This document shows, piece by piece, positions 48,751-59,451 of a DNA stretch of 64,000 bases. The translations under genes and the position numbers were made by a program. Origin of the DNA: Harmothoe impar (Eukaryota; Annelida; Polychaeta; Phyllodocida; Polynoidae); the NCBI GenBank assembly GCA_947462335.1, contig OX381710.1, forward strand, positions 59,714,842 through 59,778,841, in the 5' to 3' direction. Numbering within the stretch: position 1 is the stretch's first letter; every line of letters begins with the position of its first letter. Below the pieces are notes generated by a model that made no database searches, was not told the origin of the DNA, and saw only the letters and a list, made by a program, of their open reading frames with translations.

Positions 48751-50055
48751 GGGTGGGTGCCTGGTACCAGCCTGCAGGGTGTGAGTAAGTACTGGCGGCC
48801 ACAGGGGAGGCCTGCAGGGCAGGCTGGTAAGGTGAGGGAGAGGGCTGGCGTGGAGTAAGGAGGGAGCACGGGTGGACTGAGCAGGAATTGGTTTAAATCA
48901 ATAGCATGTCTTGGTGATGAAAGCATTATCTTGTAGCAGGCCGGTGGGTGGTGGGTTAGAGGTGTAGTCAGCCCGCTGTGGTCAGTGCAGGCCGGCGGAT
49001 GCTGACCCCACCACCACTCACCTACAAGACAGATGTCCAAGCTGAGAAGGGTCAATGCCCACGGCTGAGGGAGGGAAGTGGGGGGAGACCATCAATTCTA
49101 CAATAGTAAATTGTTGGTTTATTTCGCCCCTAGTTTAAGGATCTCGATTGAGACACTTTAGCCTACTTGGAAGAGAAATGAAGGGATTGTTACAATTCTT
49201 CTAAACACATTGTTTGAGGTAACTCGAGTTTCAATTTTGTGTCTGCTGAAGTGTTTAGGTTGTTTTATCGGGTAAACGCTATATATATTTGCATAGCTGA
49301 TCATAATTGTAATCAACATCGGTTCGTAACCAGTAGGCTGGTCAGAGTTGTAGGAAGCTAATCGTTACCTCTCCTCTGTGATTGGGGGACCCAGGCCCCC
49401 CTAGACCCCCCCCCCCCACCTTTCCTACGCCACTGCTGGTAAGAGCCATGTTTGATGGATGTTGTATGCACCCGGATGGCCAGTGCACGGTTATAGTAAA
49501 CCCATTTAGTTAGAGTTGTTCCGCTCCCGATCCCAAGTACAGCTTCACCCGTCCCTGTTAGTTCGAGGATGGATGAACATAAACTTAGACATGTGTTTTC
49601 ATGAAGGCAAATGCTGTACGCAATGCTTCCTTTGATAACCTCAGCATAGATTATTTTGGATTATGATTGATACACGTAGCATAGCTGACATAAGTGTTTT
49701 GGGCGACTTACGTTGTTTTGATTGTGGCTTCAGTTCGCCTTTTTGTTTGGTGCTCCATTTTGTTATTCTGATGTCCAAGGTATATGAATCCATGAATGTG
49801 TCAGCTGTTCTAGAATTCTGTGAATTAACAGGACGTAGAACGTACACGTATGTTCATGAAGTCAAGGTAGATGCATCGAATCTTCTGTGCAATAAAGTTT
49901 GATAATGCCATGCAATGATACACTAGATTATATGCCGGGATAGTCAAGCAGTTGTTTTAGCTGGTAGAACCCCCCTAACATGTCATCTTCTATTACTATG
50001 TCCATGCCCCTTTTTATGAAGGCACTTGTATGCCTTGTTCCTACTACATGAAGCT

Positions 50056-50409
50056 GATAGCTTTAAAAAGAGGCGTGTACCTCCTCCATTCGCCTCTTGC
50101 TAGTGTCCTGGAGACGCCAGGATATGTTTTTTTTAATAGTGAATCTTTTTAATGGTGAGACAGATATTGTGGGAGGCACCCAGAAGGGGCTGACAAAAAA
50201 GGCACAGTTCTGTTGTTACATATCAGTGGTTAAGTCATTGAGCTATGTACATGGGTCTAAGGGGTAGAAGTGAAAAGAGCAGATCAAGAGTGTATTGATG
50301 TGAGAGTAGAGAGAAAGAGGAGGGAAAAGCAGCTGTGTAGAGTCAGTGGAGAAAAATGGACAGAAAGAGGTAGCAGTGGAGAGACAGAGCCATGCGTAGA
50401 CAGTCAGAA
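50056..50409 (+). repeat. Dispersed direct repeat, copy 2
   Basis: Partner of 47615-47976, same orientation, about 2.4 kb apart. The ends coincide with a change to unrelated flanks on both sides. No TIR was seen at the ends. Confidence 0.85.
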
Positions 50410-51108
50410 AAGCAGAAAGCCAGACGAAGTCGGAGAAACATAAAAGAGATTATAAAGAGACAAAGGTTACACACAAAGACAGGGGCAGTGAAGGTGGCGT
50501 TTGTATGCAGGCCTATAGGTCCTGAGAAGGAGGGGTGCCATCTCCAAGTCCAATCGGGGCCAGGCAGGAGAAACAATCCCGGGGCCCTGTGCCTTGATGC
50601 TATCTCTGACAGTTGCTACCAGTTCATTTCGTGGCCACACCTCCCATTTCCCGCCGACCAGATCCGATCATGCCCAGGTCAGGAGGCGTTTTGATCCCAC
50701 CGACCAGAACGGATTATGGCAAGTCGTGATGGAGCGACGCACTGGGACCGGATTACTTGCATGTCGTGCTTGGGCAGGGTACAGGGTGCGACTGAAGTGG
50801 GCAGGAAATATAGGGAAAGGGGTAGAATAAAAGACGGAAGAGCAGCAGCGGAGAGGGTGGAGGGATTGCATTCTAGTCCGGCTGAATGTGACAGCTGTGC
50901 CGCTTCCCAACGTTGTGAGAAGTTCTCATTTATTGGACTGGCCTGTAATGATGACTGACATGTTGGTCGTGAACACGAGTACGTCCCCCCCCCCCCTCTG
51001 TACCTCACTCCTCCCACACCTTACCAGATCACAGGGAACCAGACATGAAAAGCCCGCCAAAAGGGCCCCAAGTCTAGTTCACCAGCTCGACGCCAGGGGC
51101 CTGATTTC

Positions 51109-51119
51109 AAGATGGCGGC
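51109..51119 (+). promoter_or_regulatory. YY1-type motif AAGATGGCGGC, copy 3
   Basis: Perfect AAGATGGCGGC within a GC-richer patch. The ATG in it leads to only a short frame. Function is not shown. Confidence 0.35.
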
Positions 51120-51852
51120 ATCAAGCAGACGGCGCAAGGACACCAATGAATCACACAGACACACCCTGCTCCCATTTTGATTAGAAAATGTAATGGAGTC
51201 GTCCATCTGACTCCACCCATCTTCTTGTGTTTCCTCTCTGACACGGCCCAACCACTGCTACTACAGAAAGAATGGTGAAATAGATTTGAAAAATAAGTAG
51301 GAAAATAGGCAAGAAATGATCCAGGCTTCCCGACGAACGATTATTGGTTTCTCACGACAAAAGTTGCAATGTGGCCATGGTTTGTTGAAGTGTCACCCTG
51401 TCAGTACAAAGGCCCCAGCTAAAGACACACGTGATATAAACAGGCCAACAGGCTAAGATAATATACTATGGTAATATATCATTGCAACAAACACAAAAAA
51501 AAACACGTTTCAAACCCCTTATTGCCTCTTAGTATGGATTGCTGCTGTTACTGGAAAGAGATGGGGCCGTCGACATGTATCACCAATCACGAGACTTTAC
51601 TTGCATTGAAATACAATATGCTTTACTTATTCAGGGGCCCGAGTATGGTTCTCTGAATTAAAGTGAAAATCGGTAGTCTCGTTCATCAATGACTTCTCGC
51701 CATTGGAAACACAACACACGTGCAGCGAAACTGGTACATGTCGTATCTTCTACTCCATTACATCACATGGGGACAGATATGTGACACCGCTTCATTTCGG
51801 CACAGCTGACTTTGTAAGGTTGTTGATAATATTTACTTTCATGTACTTCCAG

Positions 51853-51939
51853 GAAATGACAGAGGACTACGGCATGTGGTACAGAACCACGGCAGGAGGC
51901 ATTCTTCACATCACAGAGGGCTGTAAAAAGAGCTGCTGA
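51853..51939 (+). CDS. Candidate small terminal exon (28 codons)
   Basis: A T-rich run with TACTTCCAG ends at 51852, then GAAATGACAGAGGACTACG opens a phase-0 frame of 28 codons to TGA. The peptide contains EDYGMWYRTTAGG and ends GCKKSC. Composition looks protein-like, with a GC-richer wobble than its surroundings, but the segment is short and I do not recognise it. It could be the last exon of a gene lying upstream or chance. Confidence 0.2.
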   Translation, partial: EMTEDYGMWYRTTAGGILHITEGCKKSC

Positions 51940-52436
51940 TACGCTTTGACTAGAGCCTTTAGAGCCTTTACTGAGCCCTAGTTATTCATCAAGATGCACT
52001 TCATACAGAATAGTTCTATACAGGCACGGGTTGCTGGTGTTGTGGTAGGGCTATGGCTGATTGTATATTTGGTGTGAGTGGTATAAGCCCGTTATCAAGT
52101 TCATAAAGTGCGGACATATTTTCTGTGTAGATAGACTTAATAGATGTCTCAATTGGCTCATTGTCTAGTTGATGTAAGTGCTGTATGCAGCCACTCTGAC
52201 TGCCAGCATTGGCTACCAAAGCCTGCTTACAGAGCACCATGGGACGGCTGAGGACGTTTACTAATAGCTGCTGACAGGCTGACCGGCCGGAACAGAGCTG
52301 GTCTCCACAAATTGGTATTGTTTTTACTGACTATACCATAGCTTCTGAAGAGGAAAATGACCAATTTCCTGCAATTCATTCCGCATTTTCCATGGGTCCC
52401 CTATGGAGATTTGCTGACGGGGAGGGGGGGGGGGGT

Positions 52437-53412
52437 GTTGTGTCCCGTATTGTCCACAGGCTACAAAGTGTCCACATCACACCATGTCCACAGACTTCCA
52501 CCATAAAGTGTCCACAAAATACAGTTTATCCACAGCTTTCAATTACAAACCATCCATAAAATGCAGTTTGTCCACAGCCTTCTCTCACAAAGTGTCCATA
52601 GCATACACTTTGTCCACACTCAACATCACAAAATGTCCATGAAATACAATTTGTCCCAACCAAACATCACAAAATGTCTGCAAATGCAGTTTGCCCACAT
52701 CCAACTACAACAAAGTGTCCACAAAATTCAATTTGTCCACACTGAAACATCACCAAGGGTCCACAATCTTGCTTTGTCAACACAAAACTAGCACAATTTA
52801 TCCACACTCAGCACTTAGTCCACAGTACAAAGTGTCCACACAGCACACTTTGTCCACACAAAACCATCACAAAATGTCCCCATGGCGCATTTTGTCCACA
52901 CACACCATCACTAAGTGTCCACAGAAGACACAAAACTATATCACAATGTGTCTGTAAAGTAAGAGTCCATACAAAACCAGCACAGGAAAAACAGGTGATA
53001 TCTATGAACTATGCTGTTCAAAGTCAAAGTCGTTCTATTTACATTTCACACCCAATAAAACAAACCCAAGGCCCAGCTAAGTGAGACTCTGAGGTGAAGA
53101 GGAGGAGGAGGAGGAGGAACAGACAAAAGCAGGTATGGTAGTATGGTGCCACAGTATATTTCTTTTAAAGAAATTTTGTTCTATGGAAACTATGTGATGA
53201 TTTTGTGTGGACAAAGTATTTTGTGTGGACACTTCATGATGTTTTTTGTGAAGACAAAGTCTGCTTTGTGGACATTGTGGCACAGAATATTGTGGGCAAT
53301 TTGTGGTTTGCGGACACCTTGTGATTGTAGGCTGTGGACAAACTGTTTTTGCATACACTTTGTGATGTTGAGTGCGGATGAATTGTATTTGTGGACACTT
53401 TGTAATGATTAA
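52437..53412. repeat. TGTCCACA repeat arrays in two orientations
   Basis: From 52437 to about 52990 units containing AAAGTGTCCACA and TTTGTCCACA repeat every 40-50 bp. From about 53190 to 53412 the same units appear inverted (TGTGGACA, TTTGTGATG). The left edge GTTGTGTCCCGTATTGTCC matches, inverted, the right edge of the array at 59278-59451. The local pair could fold back on itself. Confidence 0.8.
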
Positions 53413-54021
53413 AGATGGTGTTTCAACTAGTACACTTCCCAAACCTTTCCTTAAAAGGAATGCCAAGGGTTCTAATATAATTTTAGCTGATAAACATTAC
53501 TCAATATTTGCAAGATATTTGTCTATAAATATATGATTTGAGATAATTAACAATAAAGCCTATTCACCTCACTGACTCAGTCACTCCCCCAGGTGAGTAC
53601 AGGGGAAACTAGCCTGGTAGAGAAAGCACTGAGCCATGCAGTACCACAACATAGGGAGTTTTAGTGTCGACCTACAGCAGAAATGATTGCCCTTCATGTG
53701 GTAATCTTATGGATTTAGACTCTGCCAAATGTTTTAAAATGTAGGGAGTATGTATATGATAGGATATGCAATAGTTATATGGCATGATTAAAAAGTCACG
53801 AAATCTTAGCTGATACACCATCTTTAAACAAAGTCTTCACTTCAATATCTTGGAATGTTTATTCCTGTAGGAACTTTAACAAACATGTTAAACAGTTGTG
53901 CATATTAAAATACGGTATCATGTGGTATGAATATATACGTTATAGTCAGTCCTTTTATGTTTTAAGGAATGTGAATACAAAGTCTTTGTTTTTAAATCCT
54001 TTTTAAAGGTTGGTGGGTGGG

Positions 54022-54064
54022 AACAAAATATAGCTGAGACCAGCACCGTCCGCGTTGTTCATCG
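54022..54064 (-). repeat. Terminal direct repeat of DIRS-like element, 3' copy
   Basis: AACAAAATATAGCTGAGACC and the 18 bases that follow are identical to 59089-59126, with partial identity (TCGA) for a few bases more. On the element's strand this copy abuts the truncated YLDD codons of the RT, so an internal deletion ended at the repeat. Confidence 0.9.
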
Positions 54065-54628
54065 AGATATGACAAGCACCAGTGTCCGGCCTTCCTCATC
54101 ATTTATACTACTGCATTTGTGGTCCTTTGGCAAGCACTTCCAGAGAGCCTGCAGCCAAAAGAGGGGCAAAGTTCAAGGAAGAACATGCTGTCGAATGTTA
54201 GCCCTAGGAGTGGTATGTCTCCAGGGTCCAGGCGCAGCTGCATGTAGGCCCTAGCTAGGTCCACCTTCCATATGTAGGCCAAGGGGCCTAGGCGGGTGAT
54301 GTGATCAGATAAGTCCTGCACCGAGGGAAGAGTTTATGTCTGAGGTTTTCCTTCCAGGCAGTTTTTAGTTATGCCAGCATTGACTCCTTCACCTTTGGGA
54401 TATGATAGGTCCAGTATGACTCTTCTAGTGAGAGTGTCCTTCTTGGGCCTAGTCATAATAGGGGCAGTATGGAACCAAGGTTTGAAGGGAGGGGCCGTGA
54501 AAGGGCCTAGCAAACCACCCAGGGTAAGCTCTTTTGTGATGAACTTTCTGACATCATCCGGGTAATCCATAGCAGAAGTATGATTGATATCTACCTGCTT
54601 GTTTTTTTTTGGGGCAGTATTAATCGCG

Positions 54629-54686
54629 GATGCCTATGTGTACGGGACTCTCGTGCTACGCACTCGAGCCCGTCCACATAGGCATA
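54629..54686. repeat. Inverted repeat GATGCCTATGTG/CACATAGGCAT
   Basis: GATGCCTATGTGTACGGG and CCCGTCCACATAGGCAT face each other across about 20 bases and can form a stem with one or two mismatches. It lies within the RT insertion. Confidence 0.8.
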
Positions 54687-55064
54687 CGCTCATGGGCGTA
54701 CAGGGTCTGGATGCTTTCCCGTGCAGTTTTGGCTTTATTATACCTAGCCAAGCTAGAATTTTATAGTTTGCTGAAAGTTTCACACATGAGTTAATCTTGA
54801 GTTATCTTCTTATAGTTAGACATGAGCAGAAACCTTTAATCTAGCCATAGGCCTGTGCGCCTAGTAACAATCATTAGGGGCACGAGTGGCTGACACAAGT
54901 GCTTGTTATATCCTGGGAGTTGTAGATTTCATCCCCATCACTGGTGACAAAATGTCATCGTATACAACCGCTGACTTTGTGACCTAATTCCCACTTTGGG
55001 CCACTGTAGTTCCACATTTTGCCGGGAAGGGGGTGGGCAGGGCGCCCCTTTCCCTGGCCTAGCC

Positions 55065-55128
55065 GTGGGCATATGGGCCGTATGCCCATGGCTAGTCCCA
55101 GCCATGGGCATACGGCCCATATGCCCAC
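55065..55128. repeat. Perfect 29-bp palindrome with 6-base loop
   Basis: Arm 55065-55093 starts GTGGGCATATGGGCC and arm 55100-55128 is its exact inverse complement, with loop AGTCCC. Each arm also contains TATGGGC/GCCCATA substructure, so multiple folds are possible. Perfect conservation of both arms inside a decayed retroelement suggests recent origin. Confidence 0.95.
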
Positions 55129-57177
55129 AGGTCGGCGTATGTCACTTTTACTTCACACGGTTGGCATACAGACTCCTAGGCTTAATGAATGCCATTATCG
55201 TATGCTAGGTATAATAAAGCCTACAGGAAACCCATACCTGAGGTACTGACATAGTTCTTTGTCGTGGTAGTCGGCAAGCAGCTCATCCCATGCCTTAAGG
55301 TTCAGGGCTGATGGGACTTGTATCTTTGCACCGAGATGATTGGGGAGGCCAGTGTTCGACACAGCCGAGTAGAGGAGTGCATACTGGGGAAACTCTTTCC
55401 ACTGGGGAGAGTTTAATGTAGGCCAATACGACCTCTTGACAGGTGCAAAGTCTTGTGGGGTGGGGCCTAGCTGAATAGGCTTGACTGTATCAACTAGCAC
55501 AGGTATGTCCAGGTCCAGCCTAGCGCTAACTACAGCATTGTCATTGACCTCATTAGAGAGTGGGGCTGCATAAAGAGCATTACTGGTCTGCTGGGTAGGC
55601 CTAGCGGTACTGTGCTGCGCGGGAGTAATGTTACCGTGGTCACTGCCTGATACACTCATCACAGTAGACTCACTGTCCAGGGGCTGAAAGCCTGAATTAG
55701 CCTGAAGACGGGTCACTATGGATGATTTCAGCAGTGAGGTGCCTTGTTGTGCACCTCTCATAGCGGGCTGCTCAGGCTGACCATGTGTAGAGGAACTGGG
55801 CTGGGTAGATTGTAGGGGAAGGGGTAAAGCAGGCTAGAACAACAACACAGAGACGGTAAAACAAAGTATTTTAATGGTATAAAGGGTCTCCAACAGCCAA
55901 GTAGGGATATGAATAAAATAAGGATATATGATAAAAAATAGGTGTGTGTAAATGGGTAACAATGTAGGTACAAAAAAAAAACATTACATACCTTAGTAAT
56001 GCTACAATACAATGTAGGTAGATATATACAAAACCACACTGAAATTACAAACCACACAAGAAAACGCTAGTAGAAGCATTTAAAAACCCATTAGAAATAG
56101 AGGCGGCCTCCATCAGTCGGGGGCAGAGCCGAGTCTCCCACATTTAGATGGGGCGTGGCTTAATCCTGGCAGGGGTGGAAACCTGCTGTGCCTTATGAAG
56201 AAAGTAGGAGTGGCCTCAAAACAGTTTAAATCTCCATTAGATCAGGGAGGAGTTAGGAATCCTATATGGGTGAGTAGGCGGAGACAACCTGGGTAGTCAG
56301 CAGCAGCAGCAGCGGCAGAGCCAGACCCGTTACACGGAGGGCGTCTCCTAGTGGGAAATACAGATAAAAACAAATGAGTAAAATTCATATAAATTAGGGG
56401 GCAGCTGCTCGGTGCAAGAGTGCGAGGTTAGAGAGCAGGCTAGACTGCTTGAAGAGGATTTAGTGCTGAGACACTGCCAGAGGCGGTGTATATGATGGGG
56501 ATTAGAAAATAGACATCTAACCTAACATAACATTTCGGATTTCGGTGATCTTTAGGGGAGTACGGTAGATCACACCCAGTGGCAAGATGCTTAGATTAAG
56601 GTGCCTCAACAAACACATACTGGATTACTAATACTTTACTAGCAAAGGCTCCATTGACTAGCAATACTGCCTTTTGGAAGCCACAGGGATGTTGTTCTGT
56701 GAGTTGAGTACGAAGAGTTTAACCCATGGGATTTAAAGAGAATCTGTCATTCATGGTTGATACATTGTGGATATTGTGTTCATGTTTGCTTCCTGATGGA
56801 CAAGGGAGACAGTGATTTGATATAACGCTCTACTGATTGGAAATTCATTGTTATGAATTGGAACAACTGTTATCAAATCAGGCTGTTAGTTTGCATGCCA
56901 GTTTATTTGTTTCACCCGGATTATTGTCACACCCATGGATTGATAAATAAAATGGAACTGCTGGAAGATGATGAAGTTATGTTATAAGTACATAATGAAT
57001 GCAGCAACTCTTGAATGACAGAGTTAGTAACAAGGCCAAGAATCAACTAGAAATCATACCAATGATGCATATATCTTATTTATAAACACTAGTACCCTTA
57101 CTTGGAGATAGAGTTAAATGAAGGGCACCCAACTATTCTATCCTCACAACAGACAGGGGGTATACTGAGCCTACCAG

Positions 57178-57649
57178 CTATACATCTGAACTAGCCCCTC
57201 CAGTAAAATAATAGACAAATACTACCAGTGTTGGAATATAATTATAGTAGCCACACTTCATAACCCACAAAAGAAATAGCTCAGAACTCATAGCTGTAGC
57301 AGGGGCCGTAGGGGGGCGTTCAGCAGGTGGGGCATGATCGACATGACTAGATGCCCGACGAAAGCGTAGACTAGGTTGAGGGTTAGCACTGGCTTGTTTT
57401 AAGCCTAAGCTAGGCTGACACACTTGATTTACTCTTTTTAAGCCTGAGCTAGGCACACACTTGACTAGGGAAGGCACACACTTAACTAGGGGCGACTTAG
57501 AATTGAGATGAGCGCCCTTAGCCGGTCCTGATTCAGCAGGGGGAACCGTCTATGTAGGGGCATACACCTTCTTAGCACCTGGAGGGAAAGCATTCATAGA
57601 TTGTCAAGGGGCAAGCAGGTCATTCTGGGTTGCAGCTGTATCAAGGGGA
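57178..57649 (-). pseudogene. Linker or N-terminal part of DIRS-like polyprotein
   Basis: Downstream of the Gag-like stop the minus strand reads MNAFPPGAKKVYAP, a stop, then PAKGAHLNSKS, a doubled LVKCVPS unit, and QPSLGLKQASANPQPSLRF, ending near the bottom of this segment. It is basic and Ser/Pro-rich with no domain I recognise. Given its position it is probably the start of the pol ORF or a spliced leader to it. A donor into the acceptor at 55834 could not be fixed. Confidence 0.4.
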
Positions 57650-59036
57650 CTAGTAGTTAGGCCGGTCTTGTCCGGCCTGCCTTCGAAAGGATGAGTTGTA
57701 GAACTGCTGCTGCTGCTGAAGTGGGCGACCCCTGTTGCGGCAACCTGACTTGGAGTGTCCATTTATGTAGTCCATGTACTTGCGGCAGAAACTACAATGG
57801 CGGCCTTGCTGCATACCTGCCTCTGTGTGGCAGTCTTGCTTAGTGCAGCCTTCTGCCTTATTAAATGCCTTACAAGGGGTGTCAGTGCGGCCTTGTGGGT
57901 GGAGGCGTGGTCGCTGGCGCCTTGAGCGTGAGGTAGACTGAGCCTGTTGAGCTGACTGAGGCTGAGCAGCAGGGGCCAAGGCTGACGCAGAGGCAGCCGA
58001 GGGGGCATGAGAAATAGCATATCGCTGGCCTAGTGCCGATCATGCCCTCTCTGATTGATGAGCTTGTATCTGAGCGGCATCGACAAGCCAATCATACTCT
58101 CCCATGCCTATTTTAGCCAGGACATCCTCGCTCCATTCCCTCACCTGTTCCCAATGGAACTCTTTGGCATCACATATGGGCTGGTACAAGTGAGCCGTTA
58201 GATGAGGCTTATGAGAGGAAGGGGTGCGTGTATCATACGAAACAAACCATAGAGGCACTCAGGGACGTCGAGCTGAGCGACGTCAGTTTTGAAATGGGCA
58301 GGTCCTCGTGTTACATATTCATGTGGCTGAAGTGGCCTACCTTTAATAGACTGTATCTGTCTAGCTGTGGTAGACAAGAGGAGGTTCACCTGCTGGTTAA
58401 CAAGCGGGTCGATGGGGTCAGCATACGCCAACGGAGCAGGGACCTGTCTGACGCCGGGGGCAGCCTGCTCCATCAGCGCCTGCAGATCCGCCTGGTTGAC
58501 AGCCAAGTTGACAGGAGCGGCCTGCATGGGCCTGTCATACGGCGTGGGGCGGCTGACAGCAGGGGTTGCAGACTTGCCCGGTCCCGGTCCCGCGGCATAC
58601 GGCAGCATGACCGACGCGGGGAGACTTGTTGACGGGAGAGGAGGCTGGCGAGCGCCGGCAGACGCCACGGGTGCGGCAGCGGTCTGCACGGCAGCGACAG
58701 CGTGCTGGGCCGTAGAGAGCTGAGGGGCCTGCACCACGGCCGGATCGACCGTAGCCTGATGCCCTGTAGCATCCACATCGGAGGGGGCAAGCATAGATGC
58801 AGGGACAAGCATTTTTACATACTTAAGAATGTCTGTCGAAGTCCCCTCTACCTTACCAGTGCTGTCAACTGCTGAACGGGTGACTGGATGATGACGACCG
58901 GCGTGACAGTGGGTAGTGTGGCCGGGGGTACATTTTCCACCGGGCCGTTCTTAGATTTCTTCGGTGTAGACTTTACCTTTTCGGATGTAGTCGACCTTGT
59001 GGCAACCGTTGGCTTCTCCTTGTTTTCTCCTGCCAT
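57650..59036 (-). pseudogene. DIRS-like Gag-type protein with zinc-knuckle-like C-terminus
   Basis: Starts at ATG 59036 (MAGENKEKPTVATRS), Lys/Thr/Pro-rich. A frameshift near 58865 leads to TSTDILKYVKMLVPAS and an Ala/Pro-rich stretch, then LQALMEQAAPG and ARQIQSIKGRPLQPHEYV. A frameshift near 58260 leads to WFVSYDTRT and REWSEDVLAKIGMGEYDWL. An in-frame TGA at 58040 (possibly from CGA) precedes an Ala/Gln-rich stretch and a Cys/His cluster, CKAFNKAEGC, CHTEAG, HCSFCRKYMDYINGHSKSGC. This resembles Gag nucleic-acid-binding modules of DIRS-like elements, which package element RNA. It ends GQDRPNY. Two frameshifts and one stop show decay. Confidence 0.78.
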
Positions 59037-59088
59037 ATTTATAGGCTGCCTGGTGGTAGTCTACACACGTAAATCCCCGCTAATGCCC

Positions 59089-59131
59089 AACAAAATATAG
59101 CTGAGACCAGCACCGTCCGCGTTGTTTGTCG
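59089..59131 (-). repeat. Terminal direct repeat of DIRS-like element, 5' copy
   Basis: Identical over 38 bp to 54022-54059 and continuing with TCGA. It lies about 50 bp upstream of the Gag-like ATG on the element's strand, so it is part of the leader. Confidence 0.9.
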
Positions 59132-59277
59132 AAGTGGCAGAGTTCTTGCGTGCGCCGCATGGGGGCGTGTATAATACAAGACGCTGGCTGTAGGTGGCGT
59201 CTGGTTTGGCGCTTAATATTTGGCGCTCTGCCTTTCGAGTCATTAATCGAAATGCTGAAGCATTTCGGCCAATGACA

Positions 59278-59451
59278 GGATGTGGACAAACTGTTCTCTA
59301 TGATGCAAGGCTGGGGACAAACTGTATTCTGTGGACAACTTGTGACGAAAGGCTGTGGACAAATTGTATGTTGTGGACACTTTGTAATGGTAGGCTGTGG
59401 ACACAATGTGATGTGGACATTTTTTCGCCTGTGGACAATACGGGGCACAAC
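59278..59451 (-). repeat. TGTGGACA array, inverted partner of 52437-52990
   Basis: Units such as CTGTGGACAAACTGT, GTGGACACTTTGTAATG and GTGGACATTTT repeat about every 45 bp. The right edge GGACAATACGGGGCACAAC is the inverse complement of the left edge at 52437, and about 100 bp can be aligned inwards. The two arrays thus bracket a 7-kb interval that contains the DIRS-like element. Confidence 0.8.

Larger units (their letters stand above)
48751..51852. other. Mostly non-coding stretch
   Basis: Apart from the direct repeat at 50056-50409 no gene is supported. The segment 50400-51200 is GC-richer, with overlapping frames up to 112 codons on both strands and a YY1-type motif at 51109; it could be a promoter-like CpG-rich patch, but there is no exon to attach it to. 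Confidence 0.4.
54595..55221. mobile_element. Insertion in RT with 3-bp duplication and GT..AG ends
   Basis: On the element's strand, the codons for YGFP are followed by GTA, then 627 bp of unrelated DNA, then GTA GAT ATC (VDI). Removing the insert plus one GTA restores the expected YGFPVDINHTS. The interruption runs GT...CAAGCAG, so it fits either a 3-bp target duplication (TAC on plus) or a phase-0 intron of 630 nt. The acceptor lacks a pyrimidine tract. Inside are a perfect 29-bp palindrome (55065-55128), another hairpin (54629-54686), and an 18-bp inverted copy (54731-54748) of its own right end (55204-55221). Confidence 0.7.
54066..55833 (-). pseudogene. DIRS-like reverse transcriptase, interrupted and truncated
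   Basis: An RNA-dependent DNA polymerase of a DIRS-like element. A possible acceptor (T-rich run then TTCTAG) precedes 55833. The readable order is a Gln/Ser/Thr-rich linker, KRSYWPTL, WDELLADYHDKELCQYLRYGFP, then a 627-bp insertion (54595-55221), VDINHTSAMDYPDDVRKF, GGLLGPF, TRPKKDTLTRRVILDLS (RT motif 1-2 region), a frameshift near 54330, WKVDLARAYMQLRLDPGD (motif A, with the catalytic Asp in KVDLA), SFGCRLSGSACQRTTNAVV, a stop (TAA) in place of a codon, MMRKAGHWCLSYLD. The last Asp of YLDD is lost at the junction with the terminal repeat, so motif C is broken. Confidence 0.82.
54022..59131 (-). mobile_element. Decayed DIRS-like (tyrosine recombinase) retroelement
   Basis: On the minus strand the order is: leader, Gag-like ORF (59036-57650), a Pro/Ser-rich linker, and an RT region (about 55833-54066). 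A 38-bp perfect direct repeat (about 43 bp with mismatches) sits at 59089-59131 and 54022-54064, bounding the element, as in the short split repeats of DIRS/Ngaro elements. The RT reads as DIRS-type: YLRYGFPV, NHTSAMDYPDD, TRPKKDTLTRRVILDLS, WKVDLARAYMQL. RNase H, methyltransferase and tyrosine recombinase domains expected after the RT are absent: the RT stops within its YLDD motif and the 3' repeat follows at once. Many stops and frameshifts make it inactive. Confidence 0.8.

Noticed and set aside
48465..49055. Frames of 98-196 codons with CR, GV, HL or YT dipeptide runs
   Set aside because: They are the translations of a pure hexamer array in all frames.
52437..53412. TTATCCACA and TGTGGACA motifs resembling a DnaA-box replication origin
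   Set aside because: These are bacterial signals; the context is eukaryotic, and the motif belongs to a tandem repeat with many degenerate copies.
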